Assembly: GCF_000208865.1 (NCBI RefSeq)
Contig: NC_018390.1
Location: 3,552,270-3,616,269 of the forward strand
Source of the DNA: Neospora caninum Liverpool
Taxonomy: Eukaryota; Apicomplexa; Conoidasida; Eucoccidiorida; Sarcocystidae
Reading direction: 5' to 3'
DNA length: 64,000 nt
The first letter of the stretch is position 1; the number at the start of each line of letters is the position of its first letter. Made by a program: the position numbers and the translations under genes. The notes beneath the pieces are model-generated. The model was not told the origin of the DNA, made no database searches, and saw only the letters and a program-made list of their open reading frames with translations. Positions 1 to 13,100 of the stretch are shown piece after piece.

Positions 1-100
1 TCTTGTCCGGGTCTGCTCCGCGAGAAAACATGTGCGTGTTTTCCCGTCTTCTGATTGTCTCTGCTTTGCTTGCCTGTATTTTCTGGTCGACTGCGTTCAG

Positions 101-283
101 GTCATTGTCTTTGCCTACACCGCAGGCATGGTGCTCTTGCCGGTTGTCCTCACTCTGTTGGGACCGCTTCACTCTCACGGGAGCAAACACGGAAACGCCA
201 AGGCCTGTGACGGCGCAGTTCAGCTGATAAATATGGACTGCCGCGATGGAGCGGGGGAGAAGGAATGCAGCGTCGGGGTCTGA
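101..283 (+). CDS. Last exon of a Patched/NPC1-like RND membrane protein (partial)
   Basis: The exon follows a pyrimidine-rich acceptor ending in TTCAG at 91-100 and runs to a TGA at 281-283, giving about 60 residues. It opens with a hydrophobic segment whose core reads GMVLLPVVLTLLGP. That pattern (G, hydrophobics, LPV, hydrophobics, GP) is typical of the final transmembrane helix of Patched, Dispatched and NPC1 proteins. A short hydrophilic tail follows. Members of this family move sterols or lipids across membranes. The rest of the gene lies left of the window. An NPC1-related protein (NCR1) is known in Toxoplasma and is the obvious candidate, but 60 residues cannot decide between it and another RND member. 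The gene converges on the J-domain gene that ends at 1271. Confidence 0.5.
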   Translation, partial: VIVFAYTAGMVLLPVVLTLLGPLHSHGSKHGNAKACDGAVQLINMDCRDGAGEKECSVGV

Positions 284-1270
284 AATCAGAGCCTTTAACA
301 ATGGTGCAATGTCTCTTGTCTTGGCGCTTAGCTGTGGCGCAATATGTACCATGTGAGTGTTTTTGATCGAACGTATCTGTCACACCGCACCCTAGATTGA
401 CATGCCGAATTATCGCGTTCTCTGTTGCATCGATATTTCAGACACAGGAGAGTGCACTTTCGCAAAGCCGAGGTTGCCTGTGTTCTTGTCTTGTCGGCCG
501 CCTCGCGGAACCGCATTTGCCGAGAGGGGGTTTCTTGTTTATTCCGTGCTGTCCACGGACTGTTACCGCGGGGGGTACTGCCGTTCCCCGCCTTATCCTG
601 TACACTAACCAGAAACACTCTATTTGAAGGCGAAAATGAAGTCAGGCTTGGTATCTGGATTCACTGCCACATGTTTTCACAACGTGCACGACTCCGCGTG
701 GCTGTTTCGTGCGCCCGCCGCACGCCACTTTTCCGGCAGACGTCGCCTCTTTTGTAGCTCTTACCTTGAAGCACATGGTCACTTGGCTTTCCCAACTGCC
801 CAGATTATCCGGTATTTCTGGCCTGGTGAACCGGAAAACAGTCCGTCTGGGATGTTCGCGGCAGCCGATTTTGTTCGCTGAGTCTGCCCTAGGCCGGGCA
901 GAGGAGATGTGTTTAAACCGCTGTGTCTCTGTCTAAACTGGACGGTCGTCCGAGACCACACCAGACGCTGCAGTGCCGAGTATTCTCTAAATTTTTGTTT
1001 CCCGCTTCGAGGGGCTCTTGCGGGGCTCGGATGGTCTGGGCTATCACGCAGTCAGGCGCAGTCGGTGTCTCTAGTTCATTCAGAGTGCACTCAAGACCGA
1101 GATAGCTCTCTCTTGATTTCGAAATCTGAAGCTTTTGAAATCGGACCAAAGAACTCGTTCGGACATGGCGAAACAAATGCATGTGTGTTTTCTGGTTGCT
1201 TCCACCCAGTAACTGTGCAACGAAAGTGGAGCCTGGAGGCAGCTGATCCGCTCCCGACAAGGCGGCGTTT
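284..1270. other. Convergent intergenic region, likely 3' UTRs
   Basis: This stretch lies between the stop of the RND-type gene (+) and the stop of the J-domain gene (-). Only short open frames occur on either strand and none resembles a known protein. It probably holds both 3' untranslated regions. Confidence 0.6.
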
Positions 1271-4200
1271 TTAGTAGTCTCTCCTCCGACAGGCGTCACA
1301 GTACCTAGCGTGTTCTGCGACCTTCCCCCAGTGCTTCTTCTTCCATTCTAAACTGTACAAAAACGCGCCGTCGCGATAGACACCGTACACGCGTCCACGG
1401 TCGCCGTAGGTCTTCAGCCTGTACAAAGAAAACGAAATCCGCACACGGCGAGCTCACAGATTCACCGGCGCACTGTTCACTGCATCAAAACATTCAAGAT
1501 CACCGCGCTCCCGAGAGGCGTAGAGCAAAGCTAAATAGCCGCTCCCGGGTCTAAACAACCACAGGCGTAGGACTGCAGGTAACATCGGTCACAACACGTG
1601 CGCGGGCGTGTTCAGCGGGCGTTCGGTGGAGAGAACTCGCGAGAACAGAAGGCACTGCATAGTTGGTTGGGGTGCGTCCGAGGGGTGACTGGGATGTCCA
1701 CTTGTCCGTGCATGAAAACGCAAAAAGAAACGCCACGGTGTCTCGAGAGGGCGTCTGGAAGGCGCTTCGCAAGGGTTGCGCGCCACACGGGGACTACCGA
1801 TTCAGCAAATGTCCGGAGTGGTCTGCATCTCGTGGTTCGGTGCTTCGCCGCTCTCGTGTCGCTGTCAGGAAAAGCCCAAAACTGTCTGTTCATCGGCGGC
1901 TGCCTACCAATCGCGAATGGGCATCTCATCAAGGAAGAGGATTCCCTCAACTCGATTCTCGTTTCCACATCGGTTTGAGTAGGTCATACGAGGCAGCACT
2001 TGGCGTTTCCCTTTCCTTCGGAGAGCCGACGCGAGAGTATAGACATCAACTTCCTTCAGGCCGCGTGGCCCTCGGTCTTCCCGCTGCGCGTCGTGTTTCC
2101 CACTTCTGAGTTCCTGCTCGAAATCGCGAGTGGACTGGCCAGGCGACCACGCCCCCGTTCTCGCTTTCTGGCTGCCGAGGCAGAACCCGTCGTCGTCACC
2201 TGCTGCGTGGTACCGTCCTTTTCCGCCGTCGCGCCCAGCGTCCGCGCCGCCGTCGCTGCCACCAGACGCATTTCTTCTCGTTCCCTCCCAAACGTTCCGC
2301 CTTCCCGCGTCGTCGCTGTCGTCCGAATCCTCGCTTCCCTCGCCGTCGAACCCCTCTTCCGCGCTCCCTTGCCGCATGAAGATCGAGCCTTCCTCGTCTT
2401 CACTGTCCGTGTCGAAGAACGCCTTCTTGTGACGCCGCGGTTCTCCACTCTCGCCGGGGGATCCTCCCAGGCGGCCAGCCTCGTACACGTCAAAGTGCCC
2501 ACCTACTGAGATCCGCTCCGGGGCGTCATCTCCACGCGGATCGCCGGTTCTTCTGTCTTCTCCCTTCCTAGCGCCCGGGGGACCACACTCCCCACTGGCT
2601 GGGTCGTTGCGTCTTCCCACCTTTTCCGCGTGCGCACTTTCCCCCCCGTTTTCGGCGCCCGCACCGCGCCCATCCGAGACGCGGAGCGTCTCCTGGTCTT
2701 CCTTCTCGGCTATATCTGCGCACGGAGGCGCATCCTCACGCGGCGCGTCTTCGCGACGCACCTCCTGAAGCGGAATATGGCCTCGCGCTTGCCACGGAGA
2801 CGCGCGCTCGCGTCTCGCTTCCGAGCCTGAGCCGCCGCCTTCGCGCCCTGCCTCGTCCGTCTCCGCAGAGAACTCGCCCGACTCCCCACTCGGCCCGCAG
2901 TGGCTGCTCGACGTCTCCGAGGTCAGGTCCGTCTCTCGGGCATTGCCGCTCGCATCGTCCTGTTCAGACTCGAGGCTGTCAGTCGTGTGCGCGTTTTCTG
3001 TCGCTGTGTTTTCTTGTGCGTCTCGTCGTGGGACTCCCTGGCCCCCGCCGTCTTGCGACAAAGCAGCAAACTGCGCGGTTCCTTCTCGACTGCTCCTGCC
3101 AAAGTCTGTTTGGCGCACGTTCGCCTCCCCGTCGCCGCGTCTGCCTGGCGTCCGGTTCTCGACTCGGTCGCCACTCTCCTCGCACGCGTGACTCTCTCGG
3201 CCCAGTCCATCGTCCCGACACTGTTTTGTGCTGGGGAACGCGTTCGCGAAGTCTCGCGGGTTTCCTTTCGCTGACTCCGCAACGGGATCGCCAGAGCTCC
3301 CAGACCCTGGACGCCGTTGCCCCTCTGCTCGACCATGTGTCTGCGCCTTCCTTGCATCAAGTCTCCGACTGTCTGCAGACACGGCATCAGAGGAGGGCTG
3401 CTGAGGCCTTTCCTTCTCCCTCTTCGCTCCACTTCGGCGCGCGTCCCGGTCCCCAGACGGCCTGGCCGTCCACGAGTCTCCGTCCCTGCGCCGGTCCGTC
3501 GCGCCTTCTCGACTCTTCTCCCGCTCGCCCTCTTTCCGAACGCCCTCTTTCCGCGTTCTCTCTTTCTGCCCCGCCTCTCGGCCGTCTACTTCCTCCATCA
3601 CACACACGTCCACCTCGCGCCACTGCTGCCACCGTTTGAAAGCCCCGGGATGCGTGCGTCTTCGGCGACTTGACTCAACGGAGCCGTACACGTCCCCTCT
3701 GTCTCGGCGTGCGTGGGTTCCCCCCCGTCGCCACCTGGACGGGCCGTCGGTGTCCCTGAAGCTGTCTTCAGGGTCGAACTCGCTGCCTTCATCTTCGGAC
3801 GCGTCTCCGTACAAGTCGTCTTCGAAGACGGCAAAGCCGCGCCGCGTCTGGCGGTGCATGCCGTCTCTCTGTCTCCCCGTCGTGGAGAACGTCCCGCCTC
3901 CCTTGCCGCTCCTGTCCCTGCTGCTGGACTCTGTCTCCGCATGTTCTCGGCCACGCCGCCTCGCGTTCCCCTCGGCCGCGTCTGCCTCGCACGATCTCCG
4001 TCGTTGCGCGCTTCCGCGCTCTTCGCATCGGCCGTGCCCGGCCTCTGACGCAGAGGCTGAGCAGGGGCGGGAACGCTCTCCAGGCTTCCCGTCTGAGGCA
4101 CTGCGTCCCGCCTTCGCCTCCCGCCGGGGAGGTCCCCCCTGGCGAGACGCGTAGCTGCTGCGCCCACTCTTCCAGTCTTCTCTGCATGCAAACAATAGTG

Positions 4201-5845
4201 AAATCCCAACAGTCTCCACTTGCCCCGGGCGTCGCCCCCAGTGACACCAGGCGCCACGTTGAGCGGAGCGTTCTCTCTAGTCCAAACACTCACATCAGCA
4301 GAGAAATGTCTGCAGAGCAGGGACCGGCACGACACCGTCTCGTGACTCCCCGTCGGGGGTACCACACCCACCGCTTCGACATGAAGGAACAACCCGCCGT
4401 TGTGCATTCCGACTGCTAAACCCGAATCCGTCCGCTTTATTCCCTGCATTGGTCTCTGCCTGGCTCCCCTTAGGCTCGCAACCTGCCCGCATCAACCAGG
4501 GACGAGACACGAGTGACGAGTACCCCGGACCTCCCGTGTTGGCGCCGATGTCGTGCCAGGGGTCGGCCGGGCGTGCATCACTGCTTCTCGCAACGCTTGA
4601 AAAACGAAACGCTTACTCGAAATCGGAAAAGTCCTCGTCGAGAGAACGCCAGAGTTTCTGCTTGCCATGCGAGGTCGTTTGCCGTGTCGCCCAGAACGCG
4701 CCATGAGGCCGGGAGGCCCGCTGGCTGTGGAGTGCCTCCCTGAGCGCGAAGGACCAACATGCAAAAGGCACGAACTCTTTCTCGGCTTCCCACGCCCCAG
4801 GCTGACAGAGCCTTTCGTGCAAGCACTAACGACACCGGGATACGCGTGGAGCAAATCGCAGTCGGTACTTTCGCTGAACCTGCCCCTTCGCAGACACGAA
4901 CTTCAAAAGACTCTCCTCGGGACTTGGATGCTCTCCCGTTTGCTTACGGTTGTGCGTGTGTCTAGCTGCTTTCCGGTGTTTCGCCTTTCTGTGTCTTCAC
5001 AGCTTCTCTTACCAGAAGGCGGAATCGTAGTAGAAGGCATCTCCTCCCTTGGCGCTGCCACCAGGGTAGACGAAGCTTCGTCCCTCCGACTTCTCCGTCT
5101 TCGCATGCTTCCCAAACAGAGAAGAGAAGCCGTCTCTGCTGCCGAGACCAACATGAGCCTCGTAGAGTGCGTCGTACTCTCGACGATTCGCACTCAACTG
5201 CTTATACGCTTCCGTCACTGCCTGAAACTTATCTCGACACTGAGAGGCAGAACCTGAAGGCACACGCCAACGGTCACACCGAGAGACAGCGAGGCAGTTA
5301 CGTACTCATATATGTGTAGACACAGGCACTTGATGTGCGGGTATATACATGTATCACTGTTTGCGTGTGCATCCGTCTGCGCATCTACGCATTAATAGAT
5401 ACATACAAGCACAGAGATGTGTGTGTGTGTGTGTCTGACACCTGACTGCCGATGCTGAGGGTTCGAAACGGCAACAAAAGGAGGAGGCGAAGCACAGCGC
5501 GACAGAACTGGTTTGGTTTGCCTGTTTCGGATCCAAGTGACGCGAGCGTGCAACCGAAAATGGAGAGAGACGAAAGCACCGTGAGAAGTAAAGTCGAGTG
5601 AGACACGCGTGTACAGCAGCAAGGAACAAGATTTCAGGGAGCGAAAAGGCGCCCGGGATCGAATCTCTGAAGAAGGCGACGTGTGTGACAGAGATGGCGT
5701 TGCCCAGTCTCTCACCGCTGTCGGGGTGCAATTGTTTGGCAAGTTCCGCGAACTTTTTCTTGATTTCTGCATCTGTGCAGGTCGGTGGAAGACCCAGAAC
5801 TTTGTAGCAGTCCACAAACCTACGAGCGAGACCTTGCCCCGCCAT
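1271..5845 (-). CDS. J-domain (Hsp40/DnaJ) protein with long charged middle, 971 aa
   Basis: Exons on the minus strand are 5845-5716, 5253-5013, 4739-4617, 4181-1908 and 1418-1271. All four junctions keep phase, and the sum is 2916 nt. Residues about 12-71 form a J domain with helix II (EIKKKFAELAKQ), the HPD loop at 40-42 and helix III (KFQAVTEAYKQL). The HPD tripeptide stimulates Hsp70 ATPase, so the protein should be an Hsp70 co-chaperone. Residues about 166-870 are low-complexity and rich in Arg, Glu, Ser and Gly, hence probably disordered. The last 80 residues become ordered-looking, with LFLDEMPIRDWLKTYGDRG and an aromatic/basic block ending CDACRRRDY. I do not recognise that C-terminal domain. 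No signal peptide or transmembrane segment is seen. Exon 3 could also end at an in-frame TAA (4615-4613) if the next intron were retained. Confidence 0.78.
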
Positions 5846-8800
5846 CGCCCCAAAGCGCGAACGACATAGGACCGCGCAGAGTCAGTGAAAGAAAAGCGGG
5901 AACGGACGGGAGGGTCGGAAACACCAGACACCAGAGGGTGACGAAGGAGACAGAGAGTAGGCGGCGATGGACACAAGGAAACTGGGGGACCATAGGGAGA
6001 AGGACAGGAGAAGAGGAAGAAGCCGAAGGTGACGAGAGTAGAGTGCTGACGGAGGGAGAGGCGAGAGACAAGGGGCAAGTGGTCATTTAAAGGCCCTGGA
6101 ACGGGAAAGGATTCAAACAGAAGCTGTGGCCGACGGGCTAAATAGGTCAACTGCGAAAAGACACGGTGAGAACATGTGTGTCAAAGGAAAAAGCAAAAAG
6201 GAAAGCTCGAAACAAAGCATTGCCCACAGACACCAGGCGCCAGGGGGTCACGAGCACAGTGGGTGGCCACACCAGTCAAGAAGGGACCAAAGTGCCGGGT
6301 CCTGGTTCTGTTTTCTGAGGAGGAGCCTTTTACCGAATTTTAGGGGTCGAGGGACAAAAGAAGCGAAGACGAGAAGCAGCCGACCACAAAACGATTATGG
6401 TGAGACCACGGTCTGTCGCGGGGTCGAGGGGCGGACCGCTCAACAGAAGAGTGCGTACGGACCACAAACCAGATCAGACGACGATTTGGAAGGTGAGAAC
6501 GGGAGAAACGGTGACGCGGGGATCCCGCGAAAGAGTCTCCTCTGCGATACACATCCTTTCTCTCAGAAGGACTGCCTGTTTACTGGTGGGATGGCGTTGC
6601 TTCTAGCGGTGGTTTTGCCGCCGCTTTTCCCCCAACAGCGAAACAGATACGGGTGGATGTACACTCGCCACAAGGTGGAAATTCAGCGCCGCCAGTTCTG
6701 GAAAACGAAGCGGCAGGCGGTGGCTTTTGTGGGAGGCTCTGCTGAACACGAGATGGACACGCGAACTGAATTTCGAGTCCCACCGCATGCCAGGGACAAC
6801 AGTGACTGAACGCCCTGAGGGTAACCTCTCTTCTCCGAATCTTCTGAACTGGAGGGAGGGACCCAGTTTGAAAAGACTCGCGGCGGCACGATAACCGCCA
6901 AGATGTTGGAAATGGAGACGTGAAACCTGGCAGTGACAGCTCTCGTCACATCTAGAGAGCATCGGGACGATGCATCTGGTGAGAGCAAGACGATTTTAGT
7001 GAGATACGGCAACATTGGCACCGTCCTGGGAACGGGAGTACGCAGAGACTGTGGTACATTCCGTGAGGAATGATACCACAGGCAGCGTCTGTTCGTTGCC
7101 GTCAAGAATAAAAAAAGGCAACGAGAGACAACCGGGAAACGCTGCACGTGACTCCGCGTCGTCAAAGGGGACGACGCTCGACAGGGGTCGTTACACACGG
7201 CGAAGAAACAGGAAACTCTGCATCGATGCAACGGAATGAGTACACAAAGAAGCGAAATAGGGTTGGGTGGCAGAATATGTACCGACAATCGCAAACGTCT
7301 GATTCATTTTCCCTTTGCCCTTTTTAGTAACGGGCGCGCGCGCTTGCCTTCCGCTGAGCCTGTCTTTGCTTGGAATGTTGCACTGCGAGTCAGCCAGGCG
7401 CTTGGCCGCCAGTGTCTCGTTCTCCCGTCTCCACTACTGTTTTCGAGTTATTCCTCTCCTTCACATATCACTTACATGCTCCTTGCGCTCTGACAATGAA
7501 TCATGAGCGTCTGTAACGCCTCTCGCCGTTTTCTAACGGCAATACCCTTCCATCTTGGATTCCGCTCTTGCCGTGTGTCCGAGTGTCTGTAGAGATGACA
7601 AAAAACGCCGCCAGTTCCCCGTAGCGTTCGAGTCGTGCGGGATCTGTCCTGTTGCCTCCACACCCGTTCCCCCTTTGCACTCCCGGTCACAGGCCTTTCA
7701 ATCGCCTCGGCATCCCATTCATGCGCCACGAGAAAACCAAATTTCTAGCCTGAGGTGTTGTCAAGTCGCGGGCTGTACCGGTGCTGCCGGAGATATGACG
7801 CCCTGTCATGTGGCCGAGTCAGTGGATTCGGACACTGCATAAGAAGCAGCACGAGGCAGAAACGATTTTGTGGTCGGCACGCGCCCCTGAGTCTCGAGTT
7901 TTATTTGTTGAATTTGTTTCCTTTATCGAGTGTGTAACTTTGTTGGTTACTCTGACGCCGTGACGCCTTGTCAAAACGGTGAATGCTTCACACGCAGCCA
8001 GTCCGCTACACCGGAGAACCAGATGCGCAAGGTAGACGCACAAGTGTCAGGGGTGTTTTCCCGCTTTTTAGAAACACCCGCAGAGGGGGTTGCAAGAAAA
8101 AACGTGTTTCGTCGGGGGCCCAGCGTCGATAGCGGCGGCTGAGGAAGTGTACTGGTCGATGGCAACGGCGATGTTGCCAGGCCTCGCCTTTCATGTGGTT
8201 TACAGCACGAGGAGAGGCATTTACGTTCAGGGAACCTGAGAAAAAACTCATAAAAAAGTTGTCGCGCTTTGAAATGTACCTGTCAGTGTCAGCTAGAAGT
8301 CTCGAAACGATGGGGACAGCAGCGGCGGGAGCCAGTAGCGGTTATGTCTTTGTTTACCAGAACCAAGTTCCATTGTGCTTTTCATGGAAGACAAGAAGTC
8401 GCTAAGGTATCTGCCCTGAGCTCCACCGTCGGCCGCCTTCAACTACCAACCATACAAATGAGAAGGGAAAGAACGGAGGCGACGTACGCAAAACGCCCAG
8501 CGAATGACAATTTTCCGAATCTGCCGCTTTCCCCCCCGCAATGAACCTTCGCCTTAGAGTCACTCATACGGAGTCTCCAACCCTACCGCAGAGGAAACGT
8601 ATACAAACCAGCTCTTTTAGCGGATCGGTCACGAGAGACATGCCGTTGCAGAGCCGGATCATGGAGACCACGCAGCACAATCAGCTGCACAGGAGGTTTG
8701 TAATCACTGTAGCACCCCAGAAACTCATTTGTCCCTATGATAGTACATATCCGAGGAAGGCCGGAAGGAAAGAGTGTTCAGTGTCCCTCAGTTTCAGTAC

Positions 8801-10181
8801 GCAACAAGGAAATCGGACACTTTACCAGCTTCTAATTTTGGCCGGTTGTCCGTTTCCGCGGCATCAACTTCTAATTCGATGACCGAGTTCGTGTGGCCTT
8901 CTTGCAGAAAGCAGGATGAAGAAAGGCCCTACACTCTAATACTGGTTTGGTATCATGTTCCAAATCGGTCTCACTTGGAGGCAAAACAGATCAGAAGGCC
9001 GTGATCAATTCCTAGCGTCCACGGGACTGTAGAACACAATATACGCAGCTAATATTGCAATAAATATTCAGGCTGGATGCGTTCTCTCATCTTTTGGTTT
9101 CTGCTCGATTCTTTTAGTTTGCATGTGCTGCTTTCTGAACACGTTTGTGTCCCGCACGGCAAAACACATCATAGACGGAGCATTCAGCGTTTCTGTGCTC
9201 CTAAGGATGTTGGTTGACGTACATGATCTCTACGGTTAGCTTGGGCTGAGGCGTGTGCTCCATTTCTGAACTTTCTTCTGACACACATTTTTTCCTACTA
9301 ACCACCTGTCTGGCCTCCGACGAAAACCCTGTTCTTCTACGCAGAGTCCACACTGCAGTGGGGACGATGTGCTGCGTTCTTTCCGCGAAACCAGGGCAGG
9401 CGTAACCGACCGGCATCAACGAGACATTACTGATATACCTCCCACGGACTGCGTCAACTGCCTTTCCTGGGGGAACTGGAGTTTGGCACGACTACGGAGC
9501 CAATAGGAAAGCCGAACATAGACCATGACGGAACTTGTAAAAATCCAGCTGTACAGACACCTGAATCCCGGGTGAAACGGGGAAGACGGCGACACGAAAA
9601 GGCAGGAAACGCGCCAGTACGTAAACAGACCGCAAGACCCTCGTGGTGCTAGGTAAGCCTCAAGCCGCAAGCGGGAAAAAGCGAAATGCAAAGTTCAAAA
9701 AGTAGATTCTGCGCGGGTGTGCGAGTACACGCGAGTCTGCGCAAGAGCGGTGTTTTTTCGGTGCCGGCGGCGGTATGACCCGACGACGGTGAAAAAAGTA
9801 AGGACGAGAATTCGTTTCCGATTTCGGTGAAAGACATCGTCTCAAACTCACATATCTTCAAAACACACGGGCTGTAAATAGAGGGAGCAAGGACAAGCCT
9901 GGAGGTTCGAGGTGACACGACATCACGCGATTTTGCGGGCGCCTGTTGACTTCTTTTTGGACTCGAGTTGGACCCAGCGCAGAAAATTTCGCGCCTCCCC
10001 CCAGAGCTTCTCGTCCCTGGCAGTCAACTCCAGAACGCAGCTCGCGTCATCCTTTTTCCCTTTTTTTTTGACCATGCTCATCTCGTTTTCCCGAGCTACA
10101 GTTGCCTGCCAACAGATTTCATCTTCGCAATTGAACTCCGTCCTCCGGTGCCCCGTTTTTTTCTGACGTTTTTTCGCCACG
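5846..10181. other. Divergent intergenic region, promoters of J-protein and dehydrogenase
   Basis: About 4.3 kb separate the two divergent starts. Open frames of up to about 230 codons occur on both strands (for example 6126-6809 + and 7294-6683 -). They show no recognisable domain and no convincing exon structure. The region probably holds two promoters and 5' leaders. I see no RNA gene in it. Confidence 0.5.
9838..9844 (-). promoter_or_regulatory. Candidate WGAGACG promoter element
   Basis: The minus strand reads TGAGACG, matching the WGAGACG element described in Toxoplasma promoters. It lies about 340 bp upstream of the dehydrogenase start. A 7-mer can occur by chance. Confidence 0.25.
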
Positions 10182-13100
10182 ATGGCGCAGGAGAAAGTTG
10201 CGCTCGTCACTGGAGGCAACAAAGGCATCGGCCTCTGTGTGTCGAAACAACTCTGTGAACGGCTACCGAAGGACAACTGGGTGGTCATTCTCGGTACGCG
10301 TCAGGTTGCCAACGGAGAGGTACGCCTGCCTTTCCAGCCCCTTGCAATATTTCGAAAACCGTGAGTGTGTATCCTAAGTGTGTGACTTCTCAGAGATGCA
10401 CATATCTCTAGTTGTAGTGTCTACTGCATGTCCCGGCTTTTGTATCGGATGTGGACACGTCAGGTACTGGTGTGCAACTGTACACGGTGGAAAAATATGA
10501 GTAGGCTATCCGCGTATCTGCTGCGAATACACTAGGTGCCTTGCCAGAGGATCATTCAGAAGTACGTCAACCGAAGCGATGCATACAGACATCTAGGTCC
10601 ATATGCATTCAGCAGATATGTGCATACAGATCGACGGCGTGACGGACAAGAACAGTCATCATCTCGAAGGAGAAAAACGCCCGTATGGAGACTCCATTTC
10701 CCTGTTCTTCTCGCGTCGGCTGTTTTACGTGTGAACGGGAGGTTTACATGGTCAGTCTTTGCTCGCCTTTACAACACTCCAAGTTCTCTTTTTGTGTGCT
10801 TTTCCGCCAGCACGCGCTGGAGCAGCTGAAGGCGGACAACCTCCCCATGCTGCCAGTCGTGCGTCAACTGGATATCACAGATCCCGCGAGTTGCAAACAA
10901 ATGAAGGATTTCATTCAACAGAAATATGGAGGCCTTGACCTCCTCGTTAACAACTCAGGTAAGTGTTCCCTGCGCATTCCAACTAGCGACGAAGCAGATC
11001 CGACGTTGCGCGCCCCTGTTACCTGTCTCCCGTTGGGATGGGCAACTGCGAGCTCGTGCTCCAAAACAGTGAAGATCGTGTTTTTCGACTCATGCATGAT
11101 CCATGTTTCCACTTTTGATACTTCCGTACATAAACGTATGCGTATCCGTATGTATATATATATATATATATATGTATATGTGTTTATGTAGAATTTTCGT
11201 ACATTTATGTGCGGTATGCATTTGAGTGGGTAGCTGTAGCGTTTCGTACTGTCGGCGCATCGACGGGCATTTACGCCTTTCTTGCTATCTTTCTCTCGTC
11301 ATTCGCCGGGGGCTGCTGCTGGTTGTCCGGCTTCTGTCCGTAGGGTTTGCCTTCAAAAGAAACGCGACAGAGTCAAAGTACGAACAGGCGGAATACACGA
11401 TTGGAGTGAACTACTTCGGGACCAAACAGGTACAGAGGCGAAAGGACAAACGGAAGCGAAGGCGACAAGAAAGTCATGTGCTGCTTATATGACAAAGTCG
11501 AACGGGGAGCGCCCACACCCCGCACGTCTTCTCGCACGCGCCCCAGCTGCGTCGACTTGCCTGCGTCTCCGTTGTCGCTGCCACAGGCTCGCTCAAAGCG
11601 CGACGCGCATGCATGGGTTTTTCCCCCATGTATTCGTATAGATTTAATCAGTTGTCTTTTGTGGCAGGTGCTTCGCGTTGTCTGTGTCTTTCCTCCGGTA
11701 GTTGCTGAAAAGTGTACACGATGCGTGTGCATATCCTCTGTCTCTCGCTCTTCCTTGATGACACCACTGTACGAAAGCAAAACGAGGTCAACACGACGCG
11801 AGAGGCATACCGTTTTGCTACGTCTTAAAATCGCCGCTTCTTCTTGTTGCTTCTCGTCACGCCCTTCACAAAAAATTCATCCATATATTTATGTAGATAC
11901 ATATACATACGTATCTGCACGCATATATGGACATATAGATATGCATACGTCTATATTGATAGAAATCTAGTTGTGTATTCATGTAAGCCCCTGTGCACAG
12001 TCCTTACGCGCTTTCGTCTGCTTTCCAGGTGATCGGATAGCTGCTGTGTCTTGTGTGGTGTACCTCGTCCTGGTTACGACCGGTGGTCGCCTGTTTCGCA
12101 GATTACAGAGACTCTTTTTCCCATCATGCGCGACGGCGCACGCGTCATCTCCGTTGCCTCCATGTGTGGCAAAATGGGTTTGGAAAACATGAGCGAGGAA
12201 CACCGTCGGGAAGTTCTCTCTCCCGACCTCACGTTCGAGGTCAGTCTCAGGAACGCATCGGTCTGTGTCCGTGGCGATTCTCTCTTTGTTTTGCACGTGC
12301 GCCTCGCATATGTCCACATCCCCATTTATGCAGACCTAGCATCGCAGCAACTTTTCGCAATCCCGTCTCTCTTCTCCCGACGATACACAACGTCTCTAGG
12401 GGGTAATCTGGGATCCTTGGCATACCGTTGTGTAGTTATATGTCGCGTACGTTCCTTAATATCTGGAGCATATATATATATATATATATATATATGGATG
12501 TAGGTGTTTGTGAATATCAGTGGACGGCTGATACACAGCGGGAGTCTGCGAGGAAGTGTTGTGTGTATCTCTGTAGGTGTGTGTCTCTTTCGATCTCTGT
12601 ACAAGTTTGTGGAGAACGGGAATCGATGTTGTCTGCAGAAGTTGGATGACATAATGAAGCGGTACATTGAAGCAGCGAAGACAGACGACCTCGCCAAGCA
12701 CGGCTGGCCTGAAAGCACCTACGAAATGTCCAAGGTGGGTCGCGGACCGGTCGGCTGTGTGCCTACACCCGAATATGCACTCCAGTTCCGATTTCTTTTA
12801 AACTTGTGAATTTTCAGATGCGGGTGCGCTTTCTCGAGACGGGTTCTGCGCCTCTTGTAAGATCCACCGGAAGCGAGGGAGCAACAGCGTCTCTTTCCTT
12901 GGAGTCGTTATCCGTTTTGTCGCTGTTTTCCCCTGCGCGTGACCGCTAGACTGGAGTGATTGCGGCGACGCAACTGTGGGCGCAAGCAGCGGATAAGAAC
13001 GCCCTCACGCCACAAGGGACGAAAGGAATGTTTGTCGCGTGCTGCTGTCCAGGTAAGGTCTTCTTTCTCTCTCCACCTCTTTCTCCCTTTCTGTTTCGGT

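Noticed and set aside
2000..4154. Several plus-strand frames opposite the J-protein
   Set aside because: They are antisense shadows of the GC-rich fourth exon; the minus frame joins in phase to the J domain and the C-terminal exon.
5455..5475. GGTTCGAAAC resembling a tRNA T-loop
   Set aside because: No acceptor stem, D-arm or anticodon arm can be drawn around it.
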